From NCBI GenBank assembly GCA_015521775.1, contig WANN01000002.1, forward strand, positions 1 through 64,000: DNA of 64,000 bases, read 5' to 3'. The stretch comes from Thermoproteaceae archaeon. GTDB lineage: Archaea; Thermoproteota; Thermoprotei; Thermoproteales; Thermoproteaceae. The translations under genes and the position numbers were made by a program. This document shows, one piece after another, positions 16,457 to 25,858 of this stretch; positions within the stretch are counted from its first letter, which is position 1; each line of letters opens with the position of its first letter. The notes below the pieces were generated by a model. The model saw only the letters and a program-made list of their open reading frames with translations. It did no database searches and was not told the DNA's origin.

Positions 16457-18028
16457 ATGCGTCTTGACGTCATATTGACAAGTGACAGGACCATGATGAG
16501 CAATTACCACGGCAAGGAGTTCCTAGGCTTCGGGTCTACAGGGCCCATGTTCGTGGACCTCCCCTTCAAACTCTCGGAAAAGTTCCACCTTTACCTTTTC
16601 GCGCCCAGCCTAGAGGTCGACAAGCATGGGTTCCCCATACAGGCCCCATACGGCATGAGGAAGGTCGAGGCCAAGCTGCTTGAGGCCGGCATAAACGCCA
16701 GGATCGTGGACCCCGACCACGTTCACAGGTACATGGATGAGGCCAAGGTACTCATGTTGTCCCACCACGACTACTTCGGCCTTAACCCGCCCAGCTCCAC
16801 CTGGTCGGTCATAGTTGGGAAGGAGCCTATGAACGCGTACATGTTCAGGAAGTTCATGGAGGATCTTAGGCCACACATAGCCAAGGCCAAGAGGAGGGGG
16901 CTCAAGGTGATCGTGGGAGGGCCTTCGGCATGGCAATGGCTGATGTTTCCGGACCTAGTGGAGAGGTGGGGGATAGACGTTATTTTCGACGGCGAGGGGG
17001 AGGGGGCCATAGTTGACGTGGTCAAAAGAATCCTTGAGGGAAGGCCTGTGCCCAAATACATATATATAGGCGCCTCCGAGGCCCCCACCCTAGACGACAT
17101 ACCGGTCATACGTGGGGCCAGCATAAACGGCCTCGTGGAGATAGGCAGGGGCTGTCCCCTTGGCTGCGCGTTCTGTTCCGTCACGCTGAGACCGACCAGA
17201 TGGTACCCGCTCGAAAAGATAGAGCAGGAGCTCATGGTAAACGTGTCCCACGGGGTGGTCGACGGCATACTGCACTCCGACGACGTGCCGCTTTACGGGT
17301 CCACCGGCATACTGCCCAACCCCGATAAACTCGTCGCGCTGCATAGGCTCGCCAAGAAGTATTACAGGAAGGTTGGGTGGAGCCACACCACCTTTGCGTC
17401 TGTATTGGCCGCCGAAAAGAAGCTCGGCGGACTCACCACAAAGATAGCCGAAATAATATTGGACGGGCGCCAGGAGTGGTGGGGGGCCCAAGTGGGCCTT
17501 GAGACTGGGTCGATAAGGCTGGCCAAGAAAATAATGCCCGGAAAGGCCGCGCCGTACAGCATAGACAGGTGGTGGGACGTGGTCCTTGAGTCGATGGCCC
17601 TCATGCACGAGGTGAAACTTATACCTGCAATAACCATAATCGTGGGCCTACCCGGCGAGGAGCCGGACGACGTGGTGCAGACCATAGAGCTGATAGAGCG
17701 CATGAGGCCCTATAGGAGCCTCGTGGTTCCCTTGTTCTACGTACCCATGAGCCATATAAGGGCGGACAAGAGGGGGTGGATGCAAAGGGTGAACCTACTC
17801 CCGGAACACATAGAGCTACTGCGCGTAGTGTTCAGGCACTCCATATATTGGGCCAAGGACATACTCAACAAGTTCTACCTGAAGGATTCCCACAACGTGC
17901 TGCTCAAGGTGTTCCTGAACTATTTCATAGGCTACGTGGAGAAGAACGTCAAGAAAATAGACAGGTACATAGAGGCCCAGCTATCTGGGCTCACCTCAGT
18001 CCGAGCCGGCCCAGCACCTCGCGCATGA
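16457..18028 (+). CDS. Radical SAM protein with N-terminal B12-binding-like domain
   Basis: From the ATG at 16457 the protein is 523 residues. Residues about 60-180 resemble a cobalamin-binding Rossmann-like domain (KVIVGGPSAWQW, DVIFDGEGEGAIVDVV). The radical SAM cluster motif GRGCPLGCAFCSV (CxxxCxxC) follows near 230. GLPGEEPDDVVQTIELIERM is typical of the family's TIM barrel. The substrate is not evident; archaeal members of this architecture include methylthiotransferase- and methylase-like enzymes. An ATG six bases upstream (16451) is less well placed relative to the shared TATA box. Confidence 0.85.
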   Translation: MRLDVILTSDRTMMSNYHGKEFLGFGSTGPMFVDLPFKLSEKFHLYLFAPSLEVDKHGFPIQAPYGMRKVEAKLLEAGINARIVDPDHVHRYMDEAKVLMLSHHDYFGLNPPSSTWSVIVGKEPMNAYMFRKFMEDLRPHIAKAKRRGLKVIVGGPSAWQWLMFPDLVERWGIDVIFDGEGEGAIVDVVKRILEGRPVPKYIYIGASEAPTLDDIPVIRGASINGLVEIGRGCPLGCAFCSVTLRPTRWYPLEKIEQELMVNVSHGVVDGILHSDDVPLYGSTGILPNPDKLVALHRLAKKYYRKVGWSHTTFASVLAAEKKLGGLTTKIAEIILDGRQEWWGAQVGLETGSIRLAKKIMPGKAAPYSIDRWWDVVLESMALMHEVKLIPAITIIVGLPGEEPDDVVQTIELIERMRPYRSLVVPLFYVPMSHIRADKRGWMQRVNLLPEHIELLRVVFRHSIYWAKDILNKFYLKDSHNVLLKVFLNYFIGYVEKNVKKIDRYIEAQLSGLTSVRAGPAPRA

Positions 18029-18503
18029 CGCGATCCCTGACATCCCTTATCTCCACATCCCCCACGCCTATCGAGGCTGCCGACGCGAAGAACTTGGAGG
18101 CCTCGCACACGTTCCCGCACGGAATTGGCGCTGCACATTTAATCGCGTCTCTGGGCACCTCATCGTCGAGCTCCACGCCGGCCATCCCCCTATGTTCCTC
18201 GCATATGAGTTCCCCGACTACGTCCCATATTGCGCCCAATAGAGTGGGGCGGGGCACGCCATGTTTAGGCGCAAGGCTGTTAGCAATGCCGTAAGGGTCT
18301 ACCAGCATGGCGTATCCCGGCAACTTGACGGCCAAGGCAGACACGCAACTCCACTTGTATCTGGCCAGCTGGCCGAGGTCCAGGGTGTGCACCCCACATG
18401 CCTTCATGATCGGCTGCACCTCGTAGTCAAGGCGTTCTCTAGGGCCGAACGCGACTCCGACATACCCTGTCTCCCACACTGGCATTGAGATCCCCACAAT
18501 CAT
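17991..18503 (-). CDS. Conserved hypothetical protein
   Basis: The 170-residue product (starting MIVGISMPVWETGYVGVAFG) matches no family I can name. It has scattered Cys and His residues and an acidic C-terminus. The ATG at 18503 is favoured because ATTTAAG at about 18527-18533 lies 27 bases upstream; a GTG at 18497 is an alternative. The last 38 bases overlap the convergent radical SAM gene, and the start region overlaps the promoter of the divergent zinc-finger gene. Confidence 0.6.
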   Translation of the reverse strand: MIVGISMPVWETGYVGVAFGPRERLDYEVQPIMKACGVHTLDLGQLARYKWSCVSALAVKLPGYAMLVDPYGIANSLAPKHGVPRPTLLGAIWDVVGELICEEHRGMAGVELDDEVPRDAIKCAAPIPCGNVCEASKFFASAASIGVGDVEIRDVRDRVMREVLGRLGLR

Positions 18504-18540
18504 GAGGAACCTTTTAATAACGGCGCATTTAAGGGCTTCC

Positions 18541-18918
18541 ATGGCCAGGGTGCTGTGCCCGATATGCGGCAGTGAAGGGGAGGAGACCGCTATTAGGGAC
18601 CTGCTCGCCTCCTCGCAGCATGTTGCCCTCAGAGAGAAGTACAAGTGTTTCATATGCGGCGAGGAAGTGCAGACAGAGGAGTACCTGGGCCATTACGTGG
18701 ACAAGCATAAGAAAGTGTCTGGCAGGAATTGGCAGTGCGCCATATGCGGCGAGAAGGCGAATAGCGAGGCCGAGTTCCTCAGACATCTGAGGCTACACTT
18801 CTCCATAGTGATGTACAGGGGAGGGGCAGCCATGCACGTATGCCTAATATGCGGGCGCGCGTTCCTCGGCGTCCATAGCCTCCTAGTCCACATGCGTAAG
18901 GCCCATGAATCTGGGTAA
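18541..18918 (+). CDS. Small C2H2 zinc-finger protein
   Basis: The 125-residue product has an N-terminal CPIC knuckle followed by three C2H2 fingers: CFICGEE...HYVDKH, CAICGEK...HLRLH and CLICGRA...HMRKAH. Finger spacing fits the classical C-x2-C-x12-H-x3-4-H form. Multi-finger C2H2 proteins are uncommon in archaea, so this is a likely nucleic acid binder. The ATG at 18541 has TTTTAATAA 25 bases upstream, which excludes the longer frame from 18502. Its end overlaps the start of carS. Confidence 0.8.
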   Translation: MARVLCPICGSEGEETAIRDLLASSQHVALREKYKCFICGEEVQTEEYLGHYVDKHKKVSGRNWQCAICGEKANSEAEFLRHLRLHFSIVMYRGGAAMHVCLICGRAFLGVHSLLVHMRKAHESG

Positions 18919-19408
18919 TGACCTGAGCTTCGTACTACTGGTCATTTGGCCCCCCTACATCGCCAACTCGGTACCCGTCATAGTTTCCAGGCTGCCTATG
19001 AGGAGGAGACCCATAGATGGGGGCAGGCTGTTCCTGGACGGGCGGAGGATCTTCGGCGACAATAAGACCGTGGAGGGGTTCCTCCTCGGATGTGCGGTTG
19101 GCACCTTATTGGGGTACGCCATAGCCTCCCCCATAATAACGCTCCTCGAGGCGTTCGTGCTCTCGGTTGGGGCGCTTACAGGCGATTTGATAGGCGCATT
19201 CGTCAAGAGGCGCATGGGCCTCCAGCCAGGGGAAAGGGCAATACCGTTGGACCAACTCGACTTCATCGCATTCTCCATGGTATTACTATCCATGATGAGG
19301 GAGCTGAGCTGCCTTGTAATCGTCACAGCCCTTGCAATCACGGTGCCGATACACATGGCCACCAACTACGCCGCCTACAGGCTGGGCCTCAAAAACGTCC
19401 CGTATTGA
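18905..19408 (+). CDS. carS: CDP-archaeol synthase
   Basis: This 167-residue membrane protein matches archaeal CarS (CTP:2,3-di-O-geranylgeranyl-sn-glycero-1-phosphate cytidyltransferase). It has an N-terminal helix with WPPYIANSVPV, the DGRRIFGDNKTVEGF motif and the GDLIGAFVKRRMG...DQLDF motif for Mg-CTP and the lipid phosphate. It makes the activated lipid for archaeal phospholipid head-group attachment. The ATG overlaps the end of the zinc-finger gene by 14 bases, so the two are likely co-transcribed. Confidence 0.93.
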   Translation: MNLGNDLSFVLLVIWPPYIANSVPVIVSRLPMRRRPIDGGRLFLDGRRIFGDNKTVEGFLLGCAVGTLLGYAIASPIITLLEAFVLSVGALTGDLIGAFVKRRMGLQPGERAIPLDQLDFIAFSMVLLSMMRELSCLVIVTALAITVPIHMATNYAAYRLGLKNVPY

Positions 19409-19463
19409 CCGGCGTCAGGGCCCTTGGGCTAACGTTAAAATAATGCCAATGATGGGACACACC

Positions 19464-19763
19464 ATGAGGGCGATCGTGCTGGGCGACTTGAGGACAGTAA
19501 CCATGTTCAAATTGATGGGGTTCGAGGGGGAGCAGATCAACGATAGGGATGGACTGCTCCGCAGGTTGGGGGAGCTAATAGAAGACAGGTCCGTCTCTGC
19601 AATATTTATAACTAGCGCCGTGTCTAGGCTGGCCAAAAGAGAGATAGCCAGTCTGAGGGGTAAGTTGCGGAAGCCCCTCATAGTGGAGTTGCCGAGCATA
19701 GAGGAGGGGACGGTAGAGGAGGTAGACTACCTACAATTGGTCAGGCAAGCTATCGGGGGATGA
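19464..19763 (+). CDS. atpF: A-type ATP synthase subunit F
   Basis: The 99-residue protein starts MRAIVLGDLRTVTMFKLMG and has the Rossmann-like strand/helix pattern of subunit F, including IFITSAVSRL and the end of strand four (PLIVELPS). Subunit F sits on the rotor shaft with subunit D. A TATA-like GTTAAAATAA 26 bases upstream supports the ATG at 19464. Its stop overlaps the start of the subunit E gene. Confidence 0.9.
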   Translation: MRAIVLGDLRTVTMFKLMGFEGEQINDRDGLLRRLGELIEDRSVSAIFITSAVSRLAKREIASLRGKLRKPLIVELPSIEEGTVEEVDYLQLVRQAIGG

Positions 19764-20329
19764 GCTCGGTGAAGGTGGTTGAGCAGCTCGTGCAGCGTAA
19801 GGTAGAGGAGCTTAGGGACTGGATCCAGAGCACGCTCAGCAGGCCGGAGGTGGAGCTGAGGGCTGAGGCTGCAAGCGTCGTGGAGCAGTATAGGGAAAGG
19901 ATGGGGCGCGTGGAAAGCGAGGTCGGCCTGGAACGGGAGAGGAGGATATACGAGGCTATATCCCAGTCAAAAGGCGAAATACTGGCGCTTGCAGAGAAGA
20001 TTACAGAAGAGGTAATAGAGGGGGTAAGGCGCTCCGTCCTGTCAGATAAGGACCTCTACGGCAAACTGGTGAGGGGCGTCATGTCGAGGGCCAGGGACGT
20101 CATTGGGGGAGAGGTGATAGTTGAGACCAGCAGGGAGCACATAGATCTAGTCTCGTCCATTGCGAGGGAACTTGGCATCGAGGTGCTGAGGTTCAGGGAG
20201 GCCGACGTGCCGGGCATCTTGGTGCGCAGTAGCGACGATTCCATAATAATAGATGGGACGATCGACACGCTTATAGAGAACAATAGGGAGGAGATAAAAC
20301 GGATAATTTATAGGGAGGTCGGCATATAG
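19760..20329 (+). CDS. atpE: A-type ATP synthase subunit E
   Basis: This 189-residue protein has a long charged N-terminal coiled coil (VEQLVQRKVEELRDWIQS onward) and a C-terminal mixed alpha/beta domain (IEVLRFREADVPGILVRS; SIIIDGTIDTLIENNREEIKRII), the layout of archaeal subunit E in the peripheral stalk. It lies between atpF (ATGA overlap) and atpA (five-base gap), as in other archaeal operons. Confidence 0.9.
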   Translation: MSSVKVVEQLVQRKVEELRDWIQSTLSRPEVELRAEAASVVEQYRERMGRVESEVGLERERRIYEAISQSKGEILALAEKITEEVIEGVRRSVLSDKDLYGKLVRGVMSRARDVIGGEVIVETSREHIDLVSSIARELGIEVLRFREADVPGILVRSSDDSIIIDGTIDTLIENNREEIKRIIYREVGI

Positions 20330-20334
20330 GGGGG

Positions 20335-22143
20335 ATGGAGGGACAGGGAAAGATAGTTTACATCTCGGGGCCCGTAGTCAAGGCCGAGTTGCCCGGCGCA
20401 AGGCTCTACGAGCTTGTTTTCGTGGGCGAGGAGGGACTCTTCGGGGAGGTCGTACGCATACAGGGCGACGTGGCATTCATACAGGTGTACGAGGACACCA
20501 CGGGCATAAAGCCGGGCGAGAAGGTCGTCAGGAGCGGCGAGCCGCTCTCGGCATGGCTCGGCCCCGGCATCATAGGCATGATCTACGACGGCGTTCAGAG
20601 GCCGCTCAGAAATATAGAGGAAACTGTCAGATCGCCCTTCATACGGAGGGGGATAGGGTACGGAGAGGCGCCCCCAATAGACCTCAAGAGGAAGTGGAGG
20701 TTTATCCCTACGCTGAAGCAGGGACAGACCGTGGCGCCGGGGGACGTGCTTGGCGTTGTCAGGGAAACCGAGCTCACAGAGCACAGGATACTGTACCCGC
20801 CGCTGCCCGGCAATAGGCCCGGCGTGCTCAAGTACGTGGCCCCCGAGGGCGAGTACGCGGTGGACGACGTGATAGCGGTCGTGGACGCTAAGGGCACCGA
20901 GATACAGGTGAAGATGTGGCACAAGTGGCCTGTGAGGAGACCGAGACCGTTCCGCGAGAAGCTGCCCCCCGTGGAGCCCATGATCACGGGCGTCAGAGTG
21001 CTCGACACCATATTTTCCATAGCGAAGGGAGGGACCGCGGCAGTGCCCGGGCCTTTTGGAAGCGGCAAAACGGTCATAATCAGGACATTGGCCATGTTCA
21101 GCCAGGCCCGCTACATAGTGCCCGTGCTCTGCGGCGAGCGGGGCAATGAGGCTGCTGACGCGCTGCACGGCCTTCTGAAACTCAGGGACCCTACCACTGG
21201 GAGGCCTCTCCTTGAAAGGACCACGATCATAGTAAACACCAGCAACATGCCGGTGGCGGCCCGTGAGGCCTCGATATATATGGGGGTCACGTTGGCAGAG
21301 TACATCAGGGACATGGGCTACGACGTGCTACTCGTGGCGGACTCCTCTTCCCGTTGGGCGGAGGCGATGAGGGAGGTGGCCCTACGCATAGGCGAGATGC
21401 CGTCCGAGGAGGGTTACCCGGCGTATCTGCCCACCCGGCTAGCGGAGTTCTATGAGAGGGCCGGCAGGGTGTACCTCATGGGGAGCGGCGAGAGGCTGGG
21501 ATCGGTCACAGTTGTGGCCTCTGTTTCGCCGCCTGGAGGAGACTTCACGGAACCGGTCACCTCGAACACCCTGCGCTTTGTCGGCGCTTTCTGGCCCTTG
21601 GACGCGAGGCTTGCCTACTCGCGTCATTATCCCGCGGTCAACTGGCTTCTGGGCTTTTCCAGGTATGTAGAGACAGTGGAAAGCTGGTGGAGAAAAGAGG
21701 CTGGGGAGGACTGGAAGAGGCTTAGGGATCAGGCCGTCGAGATCCTGACCAAGGAGGCCGAGCTCCAGGAGGTCGTGAGGATCCTTGGCACGGAGGCCCT
21801 AAGCGAGGCCGAAAAGCACCTCCTCAACACTGCGTACTTCGTAAGGGAAGGATTCCTGAAGCAGGACGCATTCAACGAGGTTGACACGCCCTCACTTCCG
21901 GTGAAGCAGTACCTATTGCTCAAACTCATCATGACCTACTACGAGGAGGGGGCCAAGGCAGTGGCCCAGGGCGTGCCCGCCGCCGAGATCAGGGAATTGG
22001 AGGCCGCGCGCAGGATACCGCGCCTTAGGCTCGAGGTCAGGAACGAGGAGGTTGGGGAGGCCATACCGAGGCACATAGAGGCCTTGAAAAGCGAGGTGAG
22101 GAAACTTGCCGAGGAGTTCCTGGCCAAGGCCAGGGGGGTCTAG
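20335..22143 (+). CDS. atpA: A-type ATP synthase catalytic subunit A
   Basis: The 602-residue protein has the N-terminal beta barrel (GKIVYISGPVVKAELP), the bulge domain unique to V/A-type A subunits (about residues 115-190), Walker A GPFGSGKT near 239, CGERGNEAAD near 265 and the LLVADSSSRWAEAMRE catalytic segment near 335. It hydrolyses or makes ATP in the head of the rotary enzyme. Length is normal and no intein is present. The usual next gene atpB is missing: rpoH follows, so the ATP synthase genes are dispersed here. Confidence 0.97.
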   Translation: MEGQGKIVYISGPVVKAELPGARLYELVFVGEEGLFGEVVRIQGDVAFIQVYEDTTGIKPGEKVVRSGEPLSAWLGPGIIGMIYDGVQRPLRNIEETVRSPFIRRGIGYGEAPPIDLKRKWRFIPTLKQGQTVAPGDVLGVVRETELTEHRILYPPLPGNRPGVLKYVAPEGEYAVDDVIAVVDAKGTEIQVKMWHKWPVRRPRPFREKLPPVEPMITGVRVLDTIFSIAKGGTAAVPGPFGSGKTVIIRTLAMFSQARYIVPVLCGERGNEAADALHGLLKLRDPTTGRPLLERTTIIVNTSNMPVAAREASIYMGVTLAEYIRDMGYDVLLVADSSSRWAEAMREVALRIGEMPSEEGYPAYLPTRLAEFYERAGRVYLMGSGERLGSVTVVASVSPPGGDFTEPVTSNTLRFVGAFWPLDARLAYSRHYPAVNWLLGFSRYVETVESWWRKEAGEDWKRLRDQAVEILTKEAELQEVVRILGTEALSEAEKHLLNTAYFVREGFLKQDAFNEVDTPSLPVKQYLLLKLIMTYYEEGAKAVAQGVPAAEIRELEAARRIPRLRLEVRNEEVGEAIPRHIEALKSEVRKLAEEFLAKARGV

Positions 22144-22180
22144 GACAAAATTTATTTTTCATCAAATGTGGTAATGGGCA

Positions 22181-22438
22181 ATGGCTAAAAATAGGAGGGA
22201 ATTGTCGTCACTGATACTGGAACACCAGTATAACCCGCAGGTCGAGGTGGTTCCGCGGGAGGAGGCCAAGAGGATATTGAGGTCCCTGAGGGCAAAGATA
22301 TGGCAGATACCGTGGATAAGGGCAAGCGACCCGCTTGCGCGCGTTGTAGGCGCAAGGCCAGGCGATCTTCTGAGGCTTCGAAGGAGGTCGCCCATGGCAG
22401 AAGTAGTGGAAACATATAGGTTCGTGGTACCTGCATGA
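22181..22438 (+). CDS. rpoH: RNA polymerase subunit Rpo5 (H)
   Basis: The 85-residue protein is the archaeal counterpart of the C-terminal domain of eukaryotic RPB5 (REEAKRILRSLRAKIWQIPWIRASDPLARVVGARPGDLLRL), with the conserved DPLAR-GARPGD segment. It opens the rpoH-rpoB-rpoA1-rpoA2 operon, with an ATGA overlap to rpoB. AAATTTATTTTT about 28 bases upstream is a strong TATA-like promoter. Confidence 0.95.
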   Translation: MAKNRRELSSLILEHQYNPQVEVVPREEAKRILRSLRAKIWQIPWIRASDPLARVVGARPGDLLRLRRRSPMAEVVETYRFVVPA

Positions 22439-25400
22439 GAGATCCAAGGGACATCCCCCTCCCCATAAGGAGGGGAAGCCACCTACCTCAAGAGTTCCCT
22501 ACAAGCGACGACAGGTGGGTGCTGGTCAGGGCGTACATAGAGGAGGAAAAACTGGTGAGGCACCAGATAGAGTCGTTCAACGACTTCGTGGGCGTGAAGC
22601 TGCAGGAAATAGTCGAGGAGTTCAGGGAGCTGGAGACCGAGGTCAAGGGGCTCCGCATAAAACTTGAGCGGATCGACGTGGGGTTGCCAAGGGTCAAGGA
22701 GGCCGACGGCAGTGAGAGCCCTATTTACCCCATGGAGGCTAGGCTACGCAACATAACCTATGCTGCGCCCCTCTACCTCAACGTGATCCTATACGTCAAC
22801 GACGAGCCCCACCAGGAACGTGTGTATATAGGCGAGCTGCCGATAATGGTGCGCTCCAAGAAGTGCCACCTTTATAGGGCCAAGTCGCAGGACCTGCTAC
22901 GCAGATTTGAGGACCCCGAGGACTTCGGCGGGTACTTCATAATAAATGGGTCTGAAAGGGTCATAATATCCCAGGAGGACCTTGCCACCAACAAGCCCAT
23001 CTACGATGTAAGCGATAGGGCATCGATCACCCACCTGGCTAAGGTCATATCCACAGGCCAGGGCTACAAAACGACCATGACTGTGGAGAGGCATAAGAAC
23101 GGCATTATATACGTATATACGCCGTCAATTGCGGCGCGCATACCATTCCCCGTCTACATGAGGGCCCTGGGGCTGGAAAGCGACGAGGACATCGTGATGG
23201 CCGTGTCCGATGACACGGAAATACAGAAGGAGCTGCTCCCGTCGCTCATCTCGGCCTCCCAGATAGCCGCCACCCAGGACGACGCGTTGGATTACATTGG
23301 GGGAAGGGTGGCACTCGGACAGCCGAGGCCAGTACGTATAGAGAGGGCGTTACAGACCCTCGACAGGTACTTCCTTCCCCATTTAGGCACCACGTCCAGC
23401 AACGAGGACGAGCAGAGGGAAATAAGGCGGAGGAAGGCAATAATGCTTGGACAGGTGGTCAAGGGGGTTGTCGAGATGTACCTAGGAAGGCGTAGGCCCG
23501 ACGACAAGGACCACTTGGCCAACAAGAGGGTGCGTCTCGCCGGGGAACTAATGGCGCAGCTCTTCAGATCAATATTCAGGCAGTTCCTCCAGGAGATGAG
23601 GTCACAGCTGGAGAAGTACTATGCTAGGGGCAGGATACCTAGTCTCCAGACGATTGTCAGGCCCGACCTACTCACCGAGAGGCTGCGCCATGCCCTGGCT
23701 ACGGGCAACTGGGTTGGGGGCCGCACAGGAGTCTCCCAGATACTGGACAGAACCAATTACTTGTCCTCCCTAAGCCACCTTAGGAGGGTGGTGTCCACAC
23801 TGAGTAGGACCCAGCCCCACTTCGAGGCGCGGGACCTCCACCCGACGCAATGGGGCAAGCTGTGCGCAATAGAGACCCCAGAGGGGCAAAACGTGGGCCT
23901 CGTCAAGAACCTGGCCATATTGGCGTCGGTAACGGTGGGGGTCAAGGAAAGCGATGTGGAGGCCCTGCTCTACAATCTGGGCGTGAAGCCTGTGCTCGAG
24001 GCGCGAAAGGCGGGGCTTAAGGGCGCTGAGGTCCACCTCAATGGGAGACTAATAGGCATACACGAGGTCCCAGAGAAGCTCGTATCCACGGTCAGGTCGC
24101 TGAGGCGGGCCGGCAAGATAAGCGACGAGGTAAACGTAGCGTACATAAACGGCACAGTATACGTAAACTGCGATGGAGGGAGGATACGCCGGCCGTTGCT
24201 TGTGGTGGAGAACGGGACGCTCAAACTGAGGCGGGAACACGTGGAGAGGTTAAGGTCCAGGGAGCTCACATGGACCGACTTGGTCCGCATGGGCATTGTT
24301 GAGTACCTCGATGCCGATGAGGAGGAGAACGCCCGTATAGCCGTGGACCCCTACGGCGACTTGAGCCAATATACCCACGTCGAAATAATACCCAGCTCCA
24401 TATTCGGCGCAGTGGCGTCCATAATACCTTTCCCTGAGCACAACCAGTCGCCGCGCAACATGTACGAGGCAGCCATGGCCAAGCAGTCCCTCGGCGTGCC
24501 GCAGCTCAACGTGCACTACAAGTTCGACAGCAGGGGACACATGCTGCACTACCCAGAGAGGCCCCTAGTCACCACGAGGGGCATAGACATAGTGGGCTAC
24601 GACAAGAAGCCGGCTGGCCACAACGCGGTGGTGGCCCTACTGACGTATACCGGCTACAACATAGAGGACGCGGTCATAATGAACAAGGCCTCGGTGGAGA
24701 GGGGCATGTTCAGGAGCACGTTCTACAGGACGTACGAGACAGAGGAGCAGAAGTACCCGGGCGGCGAGGAGGACCGCATAGAGGTCCCGGACCCATCAGT
24801 AAGGGGATACAGGGGCGCCGAGGCGTACAGCCACCTGGACGAGGACGGCATAGTGTCCCCAGAGGTGTATGTGTCTGGGGGCGAAGTGCTCATAGGCAAG
24901 ACCGCGCCGCCCAGATTCTACACTACCATAGAAACAGCCGAGAGGATGGTGCGGGAGCGGCGCGACGCCTCGATCACGGTGAGGCGAGGCGAGAAGGGCA
25001 TAGTGGACAAGGTAATCATTACTGAGACGCCGGACGGAAACAAGCTCGTCAAGGTGAGGCTGAGGGAGCTGAGAGTGCCTGAACTAGGGGATAAGTTCGC
25101 GTCGAGGCACGGCCAGAAGGGCGTCATAGGCATGTTGCTTAGGCACGAGGACATGCCGTTCACAGAGGACGGCATAGTGCCCGACATAATAGTTAATCCC
25201 CATGCCATACCATCCCGAATGACTATTGGGCAGCTCCTCGAGTCCATAGCGGGCAAAATAGCCGCAATGAGCGGCGAGCTGATCGACGCCACGCCGTTCG
25301 AGGGCATAAGCGAGGGCGAGCTGAGGGAGGCCCTTCTCAAGCTAGGCTTCAAGTGGGACGGCCGGGAGGTGATGTACAACGGTATAACGGGCAGGCAGCT

Positions 25401-25824
25401 CGAGGCGGACATATTCATAGGCATAGTGTACTACCAAAAGTTGCACCACATGGTTGCCGACAAGATACATGCGCGTGCGAGGGGGCCGGTCCAAATACTG
25501 ACGAGGCAGCCCACCGAGGGAAGGTCGAGGGAGGGGGGGCTGAGGCTGGGCGAAATGGAGCGCGACGTGCTCATAGCGCACGGGGCCGCCGCACTGATAC
25601 ACGAGAGGCTCGTAGAGTCCAGCGACAAGTACCTGGTCTACGTGTGCGAGGAATGCGGCCAGCTCTCCTGGTGGGATGCCAAGAGGAACAGGCCCTACTG
25701 TCCTATACACGGCGAGGAGGGACGCTTCGCGAGGATCGTTGTGCCGTACGCCTTCAAGCTGTTGTTACAGGAGCTCATGAGTCTAGGCATATACCCAAGG
25801 CTGGAGCTCACCGAGATGATATAA
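22435..25824 (+). CDS. rpoB: RNA polymerase subunit Rpo2 (B), unsplit
   Basis: At 1129 residues this is a single uninterrupted B subunit, as in Crenarchaeota; many euryarchaea split it. Landmark motifs include GGYFIINGSERVI, CAIETPEGQNVGLVKNL, GYNIEDAVIMNKASVERGMF, RELRVPELGDKFASRHGQKG and the C-terminal zinc site CEECGQL...CPIHG. It forms half of the active-site cleft. There is no intein or frameshift. Confidence 0.98.
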   Translation: MRDPRDIPLPIRRGSHLPQEFPTSDDRWVLVRAYIEEEKLVRHQIESFNDFVGVKLQEIVEEFRELETEVKGLRIKLERIDVGLPRVKEADGSESPIYPMEARLRNITYAAPLYLNVILYVNDEPHQERVYIGELPIMVRSKKCHLYRAKSQDLLRRFEDPEDFGGYFIINGSERVIISQEDLATNKPIYDVSDRASITHLAKVISTGQGYKTTMTVERHKNGIIYVYTPSIAARIPFPVYMRALGLESDEDIVMAVSDDTEIQKELLPSLISASQIAATQDDALDYIGGRVALGQPRPVRIERALQTLDRYFLPHLGTTSSNEDEQREIRRRKAIMLGQVVKGVVEMYLGRRRPDDKDHLANKRVRLAGELMAQLFRSIFRQFLQEMRSQLEKYYARGRIPSLQTIVRPDLLTERLRHALATGNWVGGRTGVSQILDRTNYLSSLSHLRRVVSTLSRTQPHFEARDLHPTQWGKLCAIETPEGQNVGLVKNLAILASVTVGVKESDVEALLYNLGVKPVLEARKAGLKGAEVHLNGRLIGIHEVPEKLVSTVRSLRRAGKISDEVNVAYINGTVYVNCDGGRIRRPLLVVENGTLKLRREHVERLRSRELTWTDLVRMGIVEYLDADEEENARIAVDPYGDLSQYTHVEIIPSSIFGAVASIIPFPEHNQSPRNMYEAAMAKQSLGVPQLNVHYKFDSRGHMLHYPERPLVTTRGIDIVGYDKKPAGHNAVVALLTYTGYNIEDAVIMNKASVERGMFRSTFYRTYETEEQKYPGGEEDRIEVPDPSVRGYRGAEAYSHLDEDGIVSPEVYVSGGEVLIGKTAPPRFYTTIETAERMVRERRDASITVRRGEKGIVDKVIITETPDGNKLVKVRLRELRVPELGDKFASRHGQKGVIGMLLRHEDMPFTEDGIVPDIIVNPHAIPSRMTIGQLLESIAGKIAAMSGELIDATPFEGISEGELREALLKLGFKWDGREVMYNGITGRQLEADIFIGIVYYQKLHHMVADKIHARARGPVQILTRQPTEGRSREGGLRLGEMERDVLIAHGAAALIHERLVESSDKYLVYVCEECGQLSWWDAKRNRPYCPIHGEEGRFARIVVPYAFKLLLQELMSLGIYPRLELTEMI

Positions 25825-25858
25825 TGAATTTAAATGGGACACATCCCAAAATAGGCAA

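Noticed and set aside
20335-22143. Intein in the catalytic ATP synthase subunit, a known intein host
   Set aside because: The protein has normal length and an uninterrupted Walker A region.
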